The notes below the pieces were generated by a model. The model saw nothing but the letters and a program-made list of their open reading frames with translations. It ran no database searches and was not told where the DNA came from. A DNA stretch of 64,000 nt from an uncultured bacterium (lineage in GTDB: Bacteria > Bacteroidota > Bacteroidia > Bacteroidales > Bacteroidaceae): contig CAJMMQ010000014.1 of NCBI GenBank assembly GCA_905214625.1, forward strand, positions 1 to 64,000. Reading direction: 5' to 3'. This document shows positions 56,960 through 64,000 of this stretch, piece by piece; position 1 is the stretch's first letter; the number at the start of each line of letters is the position of its first letter. Made by a program: the position numbers and the translations under genes.

Positions 56960-57964
56960 ATGAAAAATAGCCACATAGCCCTATACGTAGACCTGCTGTT
57001 CTGCCTCGTAATAATGCCGCTGACAATAACGCTGCTGCCCGTAGACCGGTGGATTGTCAACAACACGGCATTCCTGATAGCCCTCGTTGCCTACGTCTAT
57101 GCCCTTTACTTCGTCTACCGCCGGGCGTGCATACCCAAGCTGTTCATGCAGAAGAAATACATGCACATAGCCCTGCTCATGCTGGCCCTTGCCACCGCCA
57201 CCCTGCTGCTTACCCGCTTCCCCCTGCCTGCCGGCTACACCGGCACGCAGAGGCAGACAGACGCGCGGCTGCACATGCGGACACAGACCATATGGTTCTT
57301 CTTCCTCATGGTAACCGGATTCTCGCTTGCCATAGAGCTTACGTTCGAGCTGTTCAGGCAGATACTGATGAAGCAGGAAATTGCCGCTGAAAAAGACAAG
57401 GCCGAGCTAGGCCTCTACAAGGCACAGATAAATCCCCACTTCCTCTTCAACACCCTCAACACCCTATACGCCCTGGTGCTGACAGGCTCCGACAAAGCCG
57501 AACAGGCTTTCGTAAAATTCTCCGACATACTACACTATATGTACCAGCAGGCCCACACTGAGACAATACCGATAGAAAAAGAGATTGAATACATAAGGCA
57601 ATACACCTACCTACAGGAGCTGAGGCTAAACCGCCACACAAAGGTGGAGCTGACCGCCGAAGCCGACAACGGGCTGCAGCCCGTGCCCCCCATGATACTT
57701 ATAACGCTTATAGAGAACGCCTTTAAATACGGCACGTCGGCCGAAACCGACTGCCGCATAGGCATAAGCATAAGGCTGAAAGACGGATGCCTCGCCTTCA
57801 GCACTACAAACAGGATTATGAGAAAAGGAGACCCCGGCCGCAAGGGCATAGGCATGGCCAACTGCCGCAGGCGCCTCGAGATGCTCTACCCCGGGCGCTT
57901 TGAGCTTGAGGCACGGCCCGAGGGCGATACATACATAACAAAACTTAAAATAATGCTGCAATGA
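56960..57964 (+). CDS. LytS-type sensor histidine kinase
   Basis: Membrane sensor of 334 residues. It has four membrane helices (about 8-30, 36-55, 72-90, 110-130) with no large outer domain, then a short coiled coil and a His_kinase/HATPase pair. The phospho-acceptor His160 is in AQINPHFLFNTLNT; the ATPase motifs are LITLIENAFKYG (N box) and GIGMANCRRRLEMLY. The start at 56960 (MKNSHIALYV) follows the leader; longer frames upstream lie before it and lack similarity. It overlaps the regulator by 4 bp (ATGA). Divergent from the RND efflux genes, which it may sense damage or substrate for. Confidence 0.93.
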   Translation: MKNSHIALYVDLLFCLVIMPLTITLLPVDRWIVNNTAFLIALVAYVYALYFVYRRACIPKLFMQKKYMHIALLMLALATATLLLTRFPLPAGYTGTQRQTDARLHMRTQTIWFFFLMVTGFSLAIELTFELFRQILMKQEIAAEKDKAELGLYKAQINPHFLFNTLNTLYALVLTGSDKAEQAFVKFSDILHYMYQQAHTETIPIEKEIEYIRQYTYLQELRLNRHTKVELTAEADNGLQPVPPMILITLIENAFKYGTSAETDCRIGISIRLKDGCLAFSTTNRIMRKGDPGRKGIGMANCRRRLEMLYPGRFELEARPEGDTYITKLKIMLQ

Positions 57965-58671
57965 AAGACATCAGCTGCATAGCCATTGACGACGAGCCCA
58001 TGTCGCTGCTCGTTATAGAACAGTTCTGCAGGCGGAGGGGCGGCATCAGCCTCGCCGCATACAGCGAGCCGCAGGCAGGCGCCGGGGAGATACTGCGCAC
58101 AAAGCCGCCGCTCGTGTTCCTCGACATACAGATGGGCAGCGCCAGCGGGCTCGACATTGCCCGGTGCGTGCCCCCAGGCACATGCGTCATATTCACCACG
58201 GCCCATGCCCGATACGCGCTCGAGGGGTTCAACCTCGACGCCGTAGACTTCCTGTACAAGCCTTTCGCCTACGAAAGGTTCTGCCGCGCAGTAGACAAGG
58301 CCGTAAGGCGCATCGCCGACGGCCGCGGCGAGACGCGCCACATCACCGTAAAGCAAGAATACCCTAACGTGAACATACCCCTCGGCGACATTCTTTATGT
58401 CGAGGCCCTGGGCAATTATGTAAAAATCGTAAGGACGACCGGCGAAAACGTGCTTACGCGCACAAACATGAAAGCCATGATGCAGATGCTGCCCGCAGCG
58501 CAGTTCATAAGGATACACCGCTCCTACATCATACCCGTAAACAGGGCCGGCAGCTTTAACAGGCAGCACGTATGGCTGAGGGGAGCAGACAGGCCCCTGC
58601 CCATAGGGCAGCAATACTCCGGCAACGTTTATTCGAGAATGAGCCCCCGAGGCTCCACGGATGGCGGATAA
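57961..58671 (+). CDS. LytTR-type response regulator
   Basis: DNA-binding partner of the preceding kinase, 236 residues. The receiver has Asp10/Asp11 (CIAIDDEPMS), phospho-acceptor Asp55 (VFLDIQMGS) and Lys in DFLYKPFAYERF. The LytTR domain (about 130-232) shows GDILYVEALGNYVKIVRTTG and FIRIHRSYIIPVNR. It would bind direct repeats with 21-bp spacing, one of which is at 56779. Translation is coupled to the kinase. Confidence 0.94.
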   Translation: MKDISCIAIDDEPMSLLVIEQFCRRRGGISLAAYSEPQAGAGEILRTKPPLVFLDIQMGSASGLDIARCVPPGTCVIFTTAHARYALEGFNLDAVDFLYKPFAYERFCRAVDKAVRRIADGRGETRHITVKQEYPNVNIPLGDILYVEALGNYVKIVRTTGENVLTRTNMKAMMQMLPAAQFIRIHRSYIIPVNRAGSFNRQHVWLRGADRPLPIGQQYSGNVYSRMSPRGSTDGG

Positions 58672-58841
58672 GCCCCGAAAAAGGCAGGCAGCAGGCGTGG
58701 TGAACAGACAGAGCCACGCTGTTTTCTTACAGTAACAAACCGTTGGCGAAATTGTTTATGCTCTTTTATGGCAGACACTTACGATTTGCTGCATTTCTAA
58801 TAATCTTACTTACAGTTTCAACCTGCTTCCGACAAGTATGC

Positions 58842-58930
58842 AAAAGGTATCCTTTTATAGTACAAAAGATTGTCTTTCATAAAACGAAAAGCCATGTCTT
58901 GCAGGCTGAAAAGACACCATTTAAAACTGT
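58842..58930. repeat. 22-bp-period tandem A/T-tract array, copy D (4 units)
   Basis: Units start at 58842, 58864, 58887 and 58909 (steps 22, 23, 22). The first is AAAAGGTATCCTTTTATA, matching a unit of copy C. Later units keep the A-tract and a T-rich part 11 bp on. It lies between the LytT gene and the TonB receptor promoter. The remaining 58672-58841 and 58931-59079 hold nothing recognised. Confidence 0.75.
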
Positions 58931-59079
58931 AACCACAGACATGCCATTCAAAATAATTCCGCCAACGGATAATAATAATGAAACGGTAGAACAAAAACTC
59001 ACATCCGCTACCAATACAACACGTTTATCCCCCTGCCCTGCAGCTGCGGCAAGCCTAAAAAAATCCCCATAAATAAGGA

Positions 59080-59110
59080 TTGCACGCAAAGAGGGATATA
59101 TGTAACTTTG
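59080..59110 (+). promoter_or_regulatory. vegetative promoter of the TonB receptor gene
   Basis: TTGC at 59080-59083 and TAACTTTG at 59103-59110, spaced 19 bp, fit the Bacteroidota consensus. The leader would be about 40 nt. Confidence 0.75.
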
Positions 59111-59156
59111 CGGCATCAAAAAAAAGAAACAATACAGAACAGCAAAACATACCCAC

Positions 59157-61586
59157 ATGGCAACAAAGACATTCTGCACGGCCGCGGCCGTGATATGGCT
59201 AACGGCGGCAGGGGCAACGGCGGCAACAGAGACACGCCCCGGCGGCCCGGCGGCAACAGGAGCAGCAGAGGTAACAGACACGTCGCGCGTGTATAACCTC
59301 GACGAGGTGGTTATAGTTTCGCAGCCCAAGGAGGCCCTGCTGCTTAGGCAGCAGCCGCTGAGCTCAACGGCACTAGGCGGCGACCTGTCGGCGGCGGGCA
59401 TAACCGGCCTCAGCGGGCTGGCGCGCTATGCCCCGTCGGTGGCCGTGCCGGCCTACGGCTCGCGCCTTACGTCGGCAATGTACGTAAGGGGCATAGGCTC
59501 GCGCGTGGACAATCCGGCCATAGGCATATATTACGACGGGGTGCCGCTGGCAAACAAGGGCATGTTCAACATGCACCTCTACCAGATTGAGCGCGCCGAC
59601 ATACTGCGCGGCCCGCAGGGCACGCTCTACGGTATGAACGCCGAGGGCGGCCTGATAAGGCTGTACTCGAAAAACCCGATGAAATATCAGGGCACCGACT
59701 TGCGCCTGGGCCTGGGCACCGACTTCAGGCGCGACATAGAGGCGGCCCACTACTCGGGCCCCCGCGGCAACACGGCCTTCGGCATAGCAGGTTTTTACAG
59801 CGGCGGCAACGGATTTATGAAGAACAGCACCACCGGCAGCCGCGCCGACGCATACGACGAGGCCGGGGGCAAGGCGCGCCTCGCGGCAAGGCTCGCCCCG
59901 GGGCTTACGGCCGACGCCACGGCCGACTATCAGTATGTAAGGCAGGGCGCCTTTCCCTACGGCGTGATGAACCCCGCCACGGGCAGCACCCAGGCCCCGG
60001 CGGCCAACAGGCAGGGCAGCTACAGGCGCAACATGCTCAGCACGGGGCTAAGCCTGAAATACACGGCCCGGCGGTTTACGCTGAACTCGGCAACGGGCTA
60101 CCAGCTTCTACGCGACTGCATGACCATGGACCAGGACTATCTTCCGGCCGACCTGATGCACATGGAGCAGCGGCAGCTGATGAACGCGGTGACGCAGGAG
60201 CTGAGCGCCCGGAACAATACGCGCGGCAGATGGAAAAGGGCCACGGGCATATACGGCTCGTACCAGTGGCTAAGAACAGACGCCCCCGTGTTTTTCGACG
60301 GCGACTTTACAAGCCGCATATCGGGCGGCATACAGGAGGCCATATATGGCGCCATACTTAAGGCCATGGCCGACAGAATGGCGGCGGCGGGCATGCCGCA
60401 GGCGGCGGCCGAGCAGGCAGCGGCGGCGGCCATAGAGCAGGCCGGAGGCGTAAGCGTGGGAGCAGACATGAGGGTGCCGGCAGTATTCAACACGCCGCAG
60501 CTCAACGTAGGCGTGTTCCACGAGTCGAACATAAGCCTTACGGGCCGCCTCAGGGCCACCCTCGGGCTGAGGTACGACTACAACAGGGTAAAAGTGAGAT
60601 ACGACACCTATGCCGCAATGGCCATAACGGCCAGCGTGATGGGGAGGGACGTTGCCAACACGCTGACGTCGAAACTGAACGGTACGGCGCACAACAGCTA
60701 CACCCAGCTGCTGCCCAAGATAGGGCTGAGCTACACGACAGACGGCAGCGGCAGCAACGTGTATGCCACCGTGTGCAAGGGCTACAGGGCGGGAGGTTAC
60801 AACATACAGATGTTCTCGGACATACTGCAGCACGAGCTCAACGAAAACAGCAGCAAGGCCATGGCCGGAAGCTACGACATACCCCACACCGCGGCCGACT
60901 ACGACGAGATTAACAACACCATATCGTACAAGCCCGAGGAGAGCTGGAACTATGAGGCGGGGGCCCACCTTAACCTGTTTGACAATAAGATTCACGCCGA
61001 CGTGGCCCTCTATTACATGCAGATACGCAACCAGCAGCTGTCGGTAATGGCAGGCCAGTACGGCTTTGGCCGCATGATGGTAAATGCGGGCAAGAGCGTA
61101 AGCTGGGGCCTCGAGGCCTCGCTGCGCGGCAGCGCCTTCGACAACCGGCTGTCGTGGTCGGCAGGCTACGGCCTAACGCGTGCCACGTTTAAAGAGTATA
61201 ACGAAACAGACGGCGACACGGAGATAAGCTACAACGGAAAGCGCGTGCCCTTTATCCCCATGCACACGGCAAACGCCAGGGCCGACTACAGCATAAGGTT
61301 CGGCCGCACGGCCGTAAAGTCTGTAGTGATAGGCGCCGACGTAACGGCCCAGGGGCGCATCTACTGGGACGAGGCCAACACATACAGCCAGCCGTTCTAC
61401 GCCCTTCTGGGGGCGCATGCCGACATAAACTTCGGCGGCGCAAGCCTGAAGCTGTGGTGCCGCAACATAACAGACACCCGCTACAACACCTTCGCCTTCG
61501 ACAGCAGCGCGTCGGGGCAGACAGTTTATCTGGCTCAGCGCGGGGCTCCTGTACAGGCCGGAATAGACGTAAGCCTGCATTTCTGA
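59157..61586 (+). CDS. TonB-dependent outer-membrane receptor
   Basis: Outer-membrane gated channel of 809 residues for a ligand such as a siderophore or vitamin; not the SusC type, since there is no N-terminal carboxypeptidase-like domain. A signal peptide (about 1-22) is followed by a candidate TonB box (EVVIVSQ), a plug domain (about 55-175: YVRGIGSRVDNPAIGIYYDG, ADILRGPQGTLYGMNAEGG) and a 22-strand-type barrel ending in Phe (GIDVSLHF). One extracellular loop (about 395-440) is very rich in Ala (AAAEQAAAAAIEQAGG). No SusD partner is nearby. The gene is GC-rich with many ATA isoleucine codons. Substrate unknown. Confidence 0.92.
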   Translation: MATKTFCTAAAVIWLTAAGATAATETRPGGPAATGAAEVTDTSRVYNLDEVVIVSQPKEALLLRQQPLSSTALGGDLSAAGITGLSGLARYAPSVAVPAYGSRLTSAMYVRGIGSRVDNPAIGIYYDGVPLANKGMFNMHLYQIERADILRGPQGTLYGMNAEGGLIRLYSKNPMKYQGTDLRLGLGTDFRRDIEAAHYSGPRGNTAFGIAGFYSGGNGFMKNSTTGSRADAYDEAGGKARLAARLAPGLTADATADYQYVRQGAFPYGVMNPATGSTQAPAANRQGSYRRNMLSTGLSLKYTARRFTLNSATGYQLLRDCMTMDQDYLPADLMHMEQRQLMNAVTQELSARNNTRGRWKRATGIYGSYQWLRTDAPVFFDGDFTSRISGGIQEAIYGAILKAMADRMAAAGMPQAAAEQAAAAAIEQAGGVSVGADMRVPAVFNTPQLNVGVFHESNISLTGRLRATLGLRYDYNRVKVRYDTYAAMAITASVMGRDVANTLTSKLNGTAHNSYTQLLPKIGLSYTTDGSGSNVYATVCKGYRAGGYNIQMFSDILQHELNENSSKAMAGSYDIPHTAADYDEINNTISYKPEESWNYEAGAHLNLFDNKIHADVALYYMQIRNQQLSVMAGQYGFGRMMVNAGKSVSWGLEASLRGSAFDNRLSWSAGYGLTRATFKEYNETDGDTEISYNGKRVPFIPMHTANARADYSIRFGRTAVKSVVIGADVTAQGRIYWDEANTYSQPFYALLGAHADINFGGASLKLWCRNITDTRYNTFAFDSSASGQTVYLAQRGAPVQAGIDVSLHF

Positions 61587-61643
61587 CCACCTATGCAAAA
61601 TAAAAACCATGACAAGCAACAGTAAAGAATAATTATAGAAGAA

Positions 61644-62057
61644 ATGATAAAACAGACAGAACTAACACTGAAGCCGCGCACCCGCGGCTTTCATCTTGTA
61701 ACCGGCGAAATAATGAGTCAGTTGCCGCAGCTGCCAAGAAACGGACTGCTGAACCTCTTTGTGAAGCATACAAGCTGCGGACTGTGCATAAACGAAAACG
61801 CCGACCCCGACGTGCGCGCCGACATGGAAAGCATATTCAGCCGCATGGTGCCCGAAAATCAGCCCTGCTATCGCCATACGCTTGAAGGAAGCGACGACAT
61901 GCCGGCACACGCAAAATCGGTGATATCGGGTGTAAGCCTCAACATACCCATAACCGGCGGAAGGCTTAACCTGGGCACGTGGCAGGGCATTTATCTCTGC
62001 GAATACAGAAGCCACGGCGGCCCGAGGCACATGGTTGCCACAATAATAGGCGAATAA
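61644..62057 (+). CDS. yjbQ: YjbQ family protein (UPF0047)
   Basis: Small cytoplasmic enzyme of 137 residues, the usual length. The family is said to have weak thiamine-phosphate synthase activity, but its true role is not settled. Visible are the conserved HTSCGLCINENADPDVR, HTLEGSDDMPAHAKS and GTWQGIYLCEYR segments with the expected His and Cys-adjacent residues. It lies 57 bp after the TonB receptor and may be co-transcribed. Its stop codon is inside the 5' arm of the terminator. Confidence 0.92.
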   Translation: MIKQTELTLKPRTRGFHLVTGEIMSQLPQLPRNGLLNLFVKHTSCGLCINENADPDVRADMESIFSRMVPENQPCYRHTLEGSDDMPAHAKSVISGVSLNIPITGGRLNLGTWQGIYLCEYRSHGGPRHMVATIIGE

Positions 62058-62090
62058 AATAATCCATAGTTGGGCTATTCGCCTTTTATT
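62049..62090 (+). terminator. terminator of yjbQ overlapping its stop codon
   Basis: GGCGAATA (62049-62056) pairs with TATTCGCC (62076-62083), then TTTTATTT. The last sense codons and part of the stop lie in the 5' arm. Confidence 0.85.
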
Positions 62091-62173
62091 TGGTTAACCC
62101 CAATAAGCATTAGGTAAATATAGTTTTAATCCTACAAGTAAATTTATGCTCTCAGCACTCTTATAGTTTCCTG

Positions 62174-62215
62174 TTGTCGTCTTTATCCCAATTCGCATTG
62201 GGATAAAGACGACAA
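62174..62215. repeat. perfect 19-bp hairpin
   Basis: TTGTCGTCTTTATCCCAAT (62174-62192) faces ATTGGGATAAAGACGACAA (62197-62215) with a TCGC loop and no mismatch. No T-run follows on either strand, so it is not a standard terminator. It lies between the yjbQ terminator and the GH43 terminator. Confidence 0.8.
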
Positions 62216-62236
62216 TACGGCCGGATAATTATATTA

Positions 62237-62284
62237 TTAAAAACAGAATCCAGAAATAAGGACAACTTATAACCGGATTCTGTT
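62237..62284 (-). terminator. terminator of the GH43 gene
   Basis: AAACAGAATCC (62241-62251) faces GGATTCTGTTT (62274-62284). On the minus strand the 3' arm runs into TTTTTAATAAT. It lies about 85 bp after the GH43 stop. Confidence 0.75.
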
Positions 62285-62367
62285 TACGTTCATACAAGAC
62301 TTTGGGCAATACAGATTTTGGAATTAAATAAAAGCCTTGCTTTTATAAAACAATTTTATAAGATTAT

Positions 62368-64000
62368 CTATTTTGTAACATGAAACCAGTCTGCATCAAT
62401 CCAGCCTCGGTTTGCCTTCCCGGCAGGTTCGGCAGCAACAAAGCCCATCTTTGCTCCAATCCATTTACCCTCCCGCATATTAAAGCTGTCGCCTGCATCT
62501 TTATATTTTTTCCCATCAAGGCTATACGCGAAACGACAAACACCTTTATCTACCATCATACGTAGATAGATATCTTCATGAATAGCAGGCTGATAATCAA
62601 TTTTATCCACACACGTAGGTTTCAGTTTTGCAATAACATTAACAGTTTCAGGCTTACCCTTATCTGCTTTAAAGCATGTAATTTGTTGAAGTTGGAATTC
62701 GTCTCCAACCCTTTTAACCACTAAAGCAGAATAGTCAAGTCCCATCATGATTATACCACCAAACTGATTTTGGTCTTTAGCCGTAACACGCACTTTTGCC
62801 GTCGCCGTAAATTTATCCGCAGGTGTCTTCTGTAACAACAGATTAGGAACTTCCCATAAATTTACAAAATTTTCGCTAAGTTTATGGTTATAAATCCTAT
62901 ATGTTCCAAAGGCTGTCGGCATACCAAAAAACTGATTATAATTTGCATGCCATTGCCATTGTTTTCCAAGTATAGGCCGATTAAACTCATCATTTTCAAC
63001 CGGATTTTGTATTGGCCATGACTTTGAAGTCTTAGGCTTGCGGTAAGTAATTACCGGATCGCCACAATAATCACCGTCATTGTCAACACCCATAACCGGC
63101 CAGTTGTCCTTCCATGTAACAGGCTGCAAATGAACTACACGTCCATAACATCCCTTATCTTGAAAATGCAAAAACCAATCTTCTCCAAAAGCAGTATGTA
63201 CCCATGCCCCTTGATGAGGACCGTTAACACTACTTCTACCCTGGGCTAAAACTTTTTTACATTCATATGGGCCATAAGGACTTTTTGATCTCATTGCCAA
63301 TTGAAAACCAGTAGGAACACCACCAGCTGGGCACATTATCCAATACCAGCCGTCACGTTTATAAAACTTAGGCCCTTCACATGTACGGTTTTCCGTTCCA
63401 TTACCATCAAACACAATAACCGGATTGCCAATAGCCTTTGTTCCGTCAGCCGAAAGCTCACGAACAACTATTACAGACGCAAAACGGGAACGACTATTTG
63501 CATAAGCACTGACAAGATAACAACGGCCGTCATCATCCCACAATGGGGTACTGTCAATATTTCCTTGTCCGGGAACAACGCATACAGGAGCCTCCCATTC
63601 ACCAGAAGGATCTTTCGTCTTAACCATAAAAACGCCATAATCCGGATCACCCCAATAAATATAAAACTCACCATTGTGATACCTTATACTCGGCGCCCAT
63701 ACACCGTTGCCATGAGACGGTTTATCGTAAACATCTGACGGCTCGATGCTCTTCAGGGCGTGACCAATTATTTCCCAGTTAACCAAATCTTTTGAATGAA
63801 GTATAGGCAGTCCGGGAACACAATTAAAAGAACTTGCTGTAAGATAATAGTCTTCTCCTACCACACAGACATCAGGATCACTATAATCTGCATTAATAAC
63901 AGGATTGGTGTAAGTACCGTTACCATTGTCTGGGCACCATACTTCAGACCGATATTGTGCCTGCAAAGCCAATGGAACAAACAGTAACGACAATAAGAAT
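62368..64000 (-). CDS. GH43 glycosidase (beta-xylosidase / arabinofuranosidase type), 5' end missing
   Basis: Cleaves xylosides or arabinofuranosides in plant cell-wall glycans. About 543 residues are visible and the frame runs off the window, cutting the signal peptide (visible end: VPLALQAQ). A five-blade propeller (about 25-320) carries the general base Asp in NADYSDPDVC, the pKa-setting Asp in GNIDSTPLW, and the general acid Glu in TCEGPKFYKR. A C-terminal concanavalin-like domain (about 330-540) follows, as in GH43 xylosidases. Secreted, probably periplasmic. It fits with arabinose use at the left of the window, though they are 54 kb apart. Confidence 0.9.
   Translation of the reverse strand, partial: FLLSLLFVPLALQAQYRSEVWCPDNGNGTYTNPVINADYSDPDVCVVGEDYYLTASSFNCVPGLPILHSKDLVNWEIIGHALKSIEPSDVYDKPSHGNGVWAPSIRYHNGEFYIYWGDPDYGVFMVKTKDPSGEWEAPVCVVPGQGNIDSTPLWDDDGRCYLVSAYANSRSRFASVIVVRELSADGTKAIGNPVIVFDGNGTENRTCEGPKFYKRDGWYWIMCPAGGVPTGFQLAMRSKSPYGPYECKKVLAQGRSSVNGPHQGAWVHTAFGEDWFLHFQDKGCYGRVVHLQPVTWKDNWPVMGVDNDGDYCGDPVITYRKPKTSKSWPIQNPVENDEFNRPILGKQWQWHANYNQFFGMPTAFGTYRIYNHKLSENFVNLWEVPNLLLQKTPADKFTATAKVRVTAKDQNQFGGIIMMGLDYSALVVKRVGDEFQLQQITCFKADKGKPETVNVIAKLKPTCVDKIDYQPAIHEDIYLRMMVDKGVCRFAYSLDGKKYKDAGDSFNMREGKWIGAKMGFVAAEPAGKANRGWIDADWFHVTK

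Overview
The window looks like chromosome from a Bacteroidota bacterium, most likely Prevotella or a close relative. The evidence is: vegetative promoters of the TAnnTTTG type with an upstream TTTG/TTGC about 19 bp away; an L-arabinose operon with a NUDIX-type regulator; a GT3 (eukaryote-like) glycogen synthase beside a GT35 phosphorylase; a single-subunit ClpC; CHAT/TPR secreted proteins; and an MFP/RND/LytTR efflux locus. Base composition is mosaic: regions 1-11.5 kb and 25.5-45.8 kb are AT-rich, while 12-25 kb and 49-61.6 kb are clearly GC-richer. No rRNA, tRNA or CRISPR was recognised.

Layout. 1-650: end of an ISL3-type insertion sequence. 1.05-8.6 kb: arabinose operon (aldose 1-epimerase lipoprotein, Na+/sugar symporter, NUDIX regulator AraR, araD, araA, araB), followed by tkt and rpiB (9.0-11.5 kb), which take xylulose-5-phosphate into the non-oxidative pentose phosphate pathway. 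11.8-14.2 kb, minus strand: NtrC-type response regulator and its histidine kinase. Divergent from them, 14.5-25.4 kb: TolC-like protein, HlyD-like adaptor, three large FtsX/MacB-type permeases and one ATPase, with a sigma-54 promoter and two matching 17-bp upstream palindromes in the intergenic region. 25.7-28.2 kb: clpC (minus). 28.5-32.8 kb: glycogen synthase and alpha-glucan phosphorylase. 33.3-38.0 kb (minus): secreted TPR-CHAT protein, a secreted protein of unknown family, and an ECF sigma factor. 38.5-40.5 kb: htpG, behind a near-perfect sigma-54-like promoter. 41-45.6 kb (minus): rsmA, frr, rsgA and a PIF1-like helicase. 45.8-51.7 kb: a five-gene catabolic operon (DHDPS-family lyase, SSS symporter, Fe-alcohol dehydrogenase, PdxA-like dehydrogenase, DUF1537 four-carbon acid-sugar kinase) for an unidentified sugar acid. 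52-56.6 kb (minus): an adaptor gene and an RND pump gene broken by a one-base frameshift, with an adaptor-like relic at their 3' side. 57-58.7 kb: divergent LytS/LytT pair. 59.2-62 kb: TonB-dependent receptor and YjbQ. 62.4-64 kb (minus): GH43 glycosidase running off the window end.

The most unusual non-coding signal is a family of tandem arrays with a 22-bp period. Each unit has an A-tract, a GC-rich core and a T-tract, so A/T tracts recur about every 11 bp. They occur in at least four intergenic regions (8667, 17179, 32929, 58842), with a second variant (GCCGAGTT core) in two more (40717, 51859). Functions above are inferred from sequence only; no database search was run.
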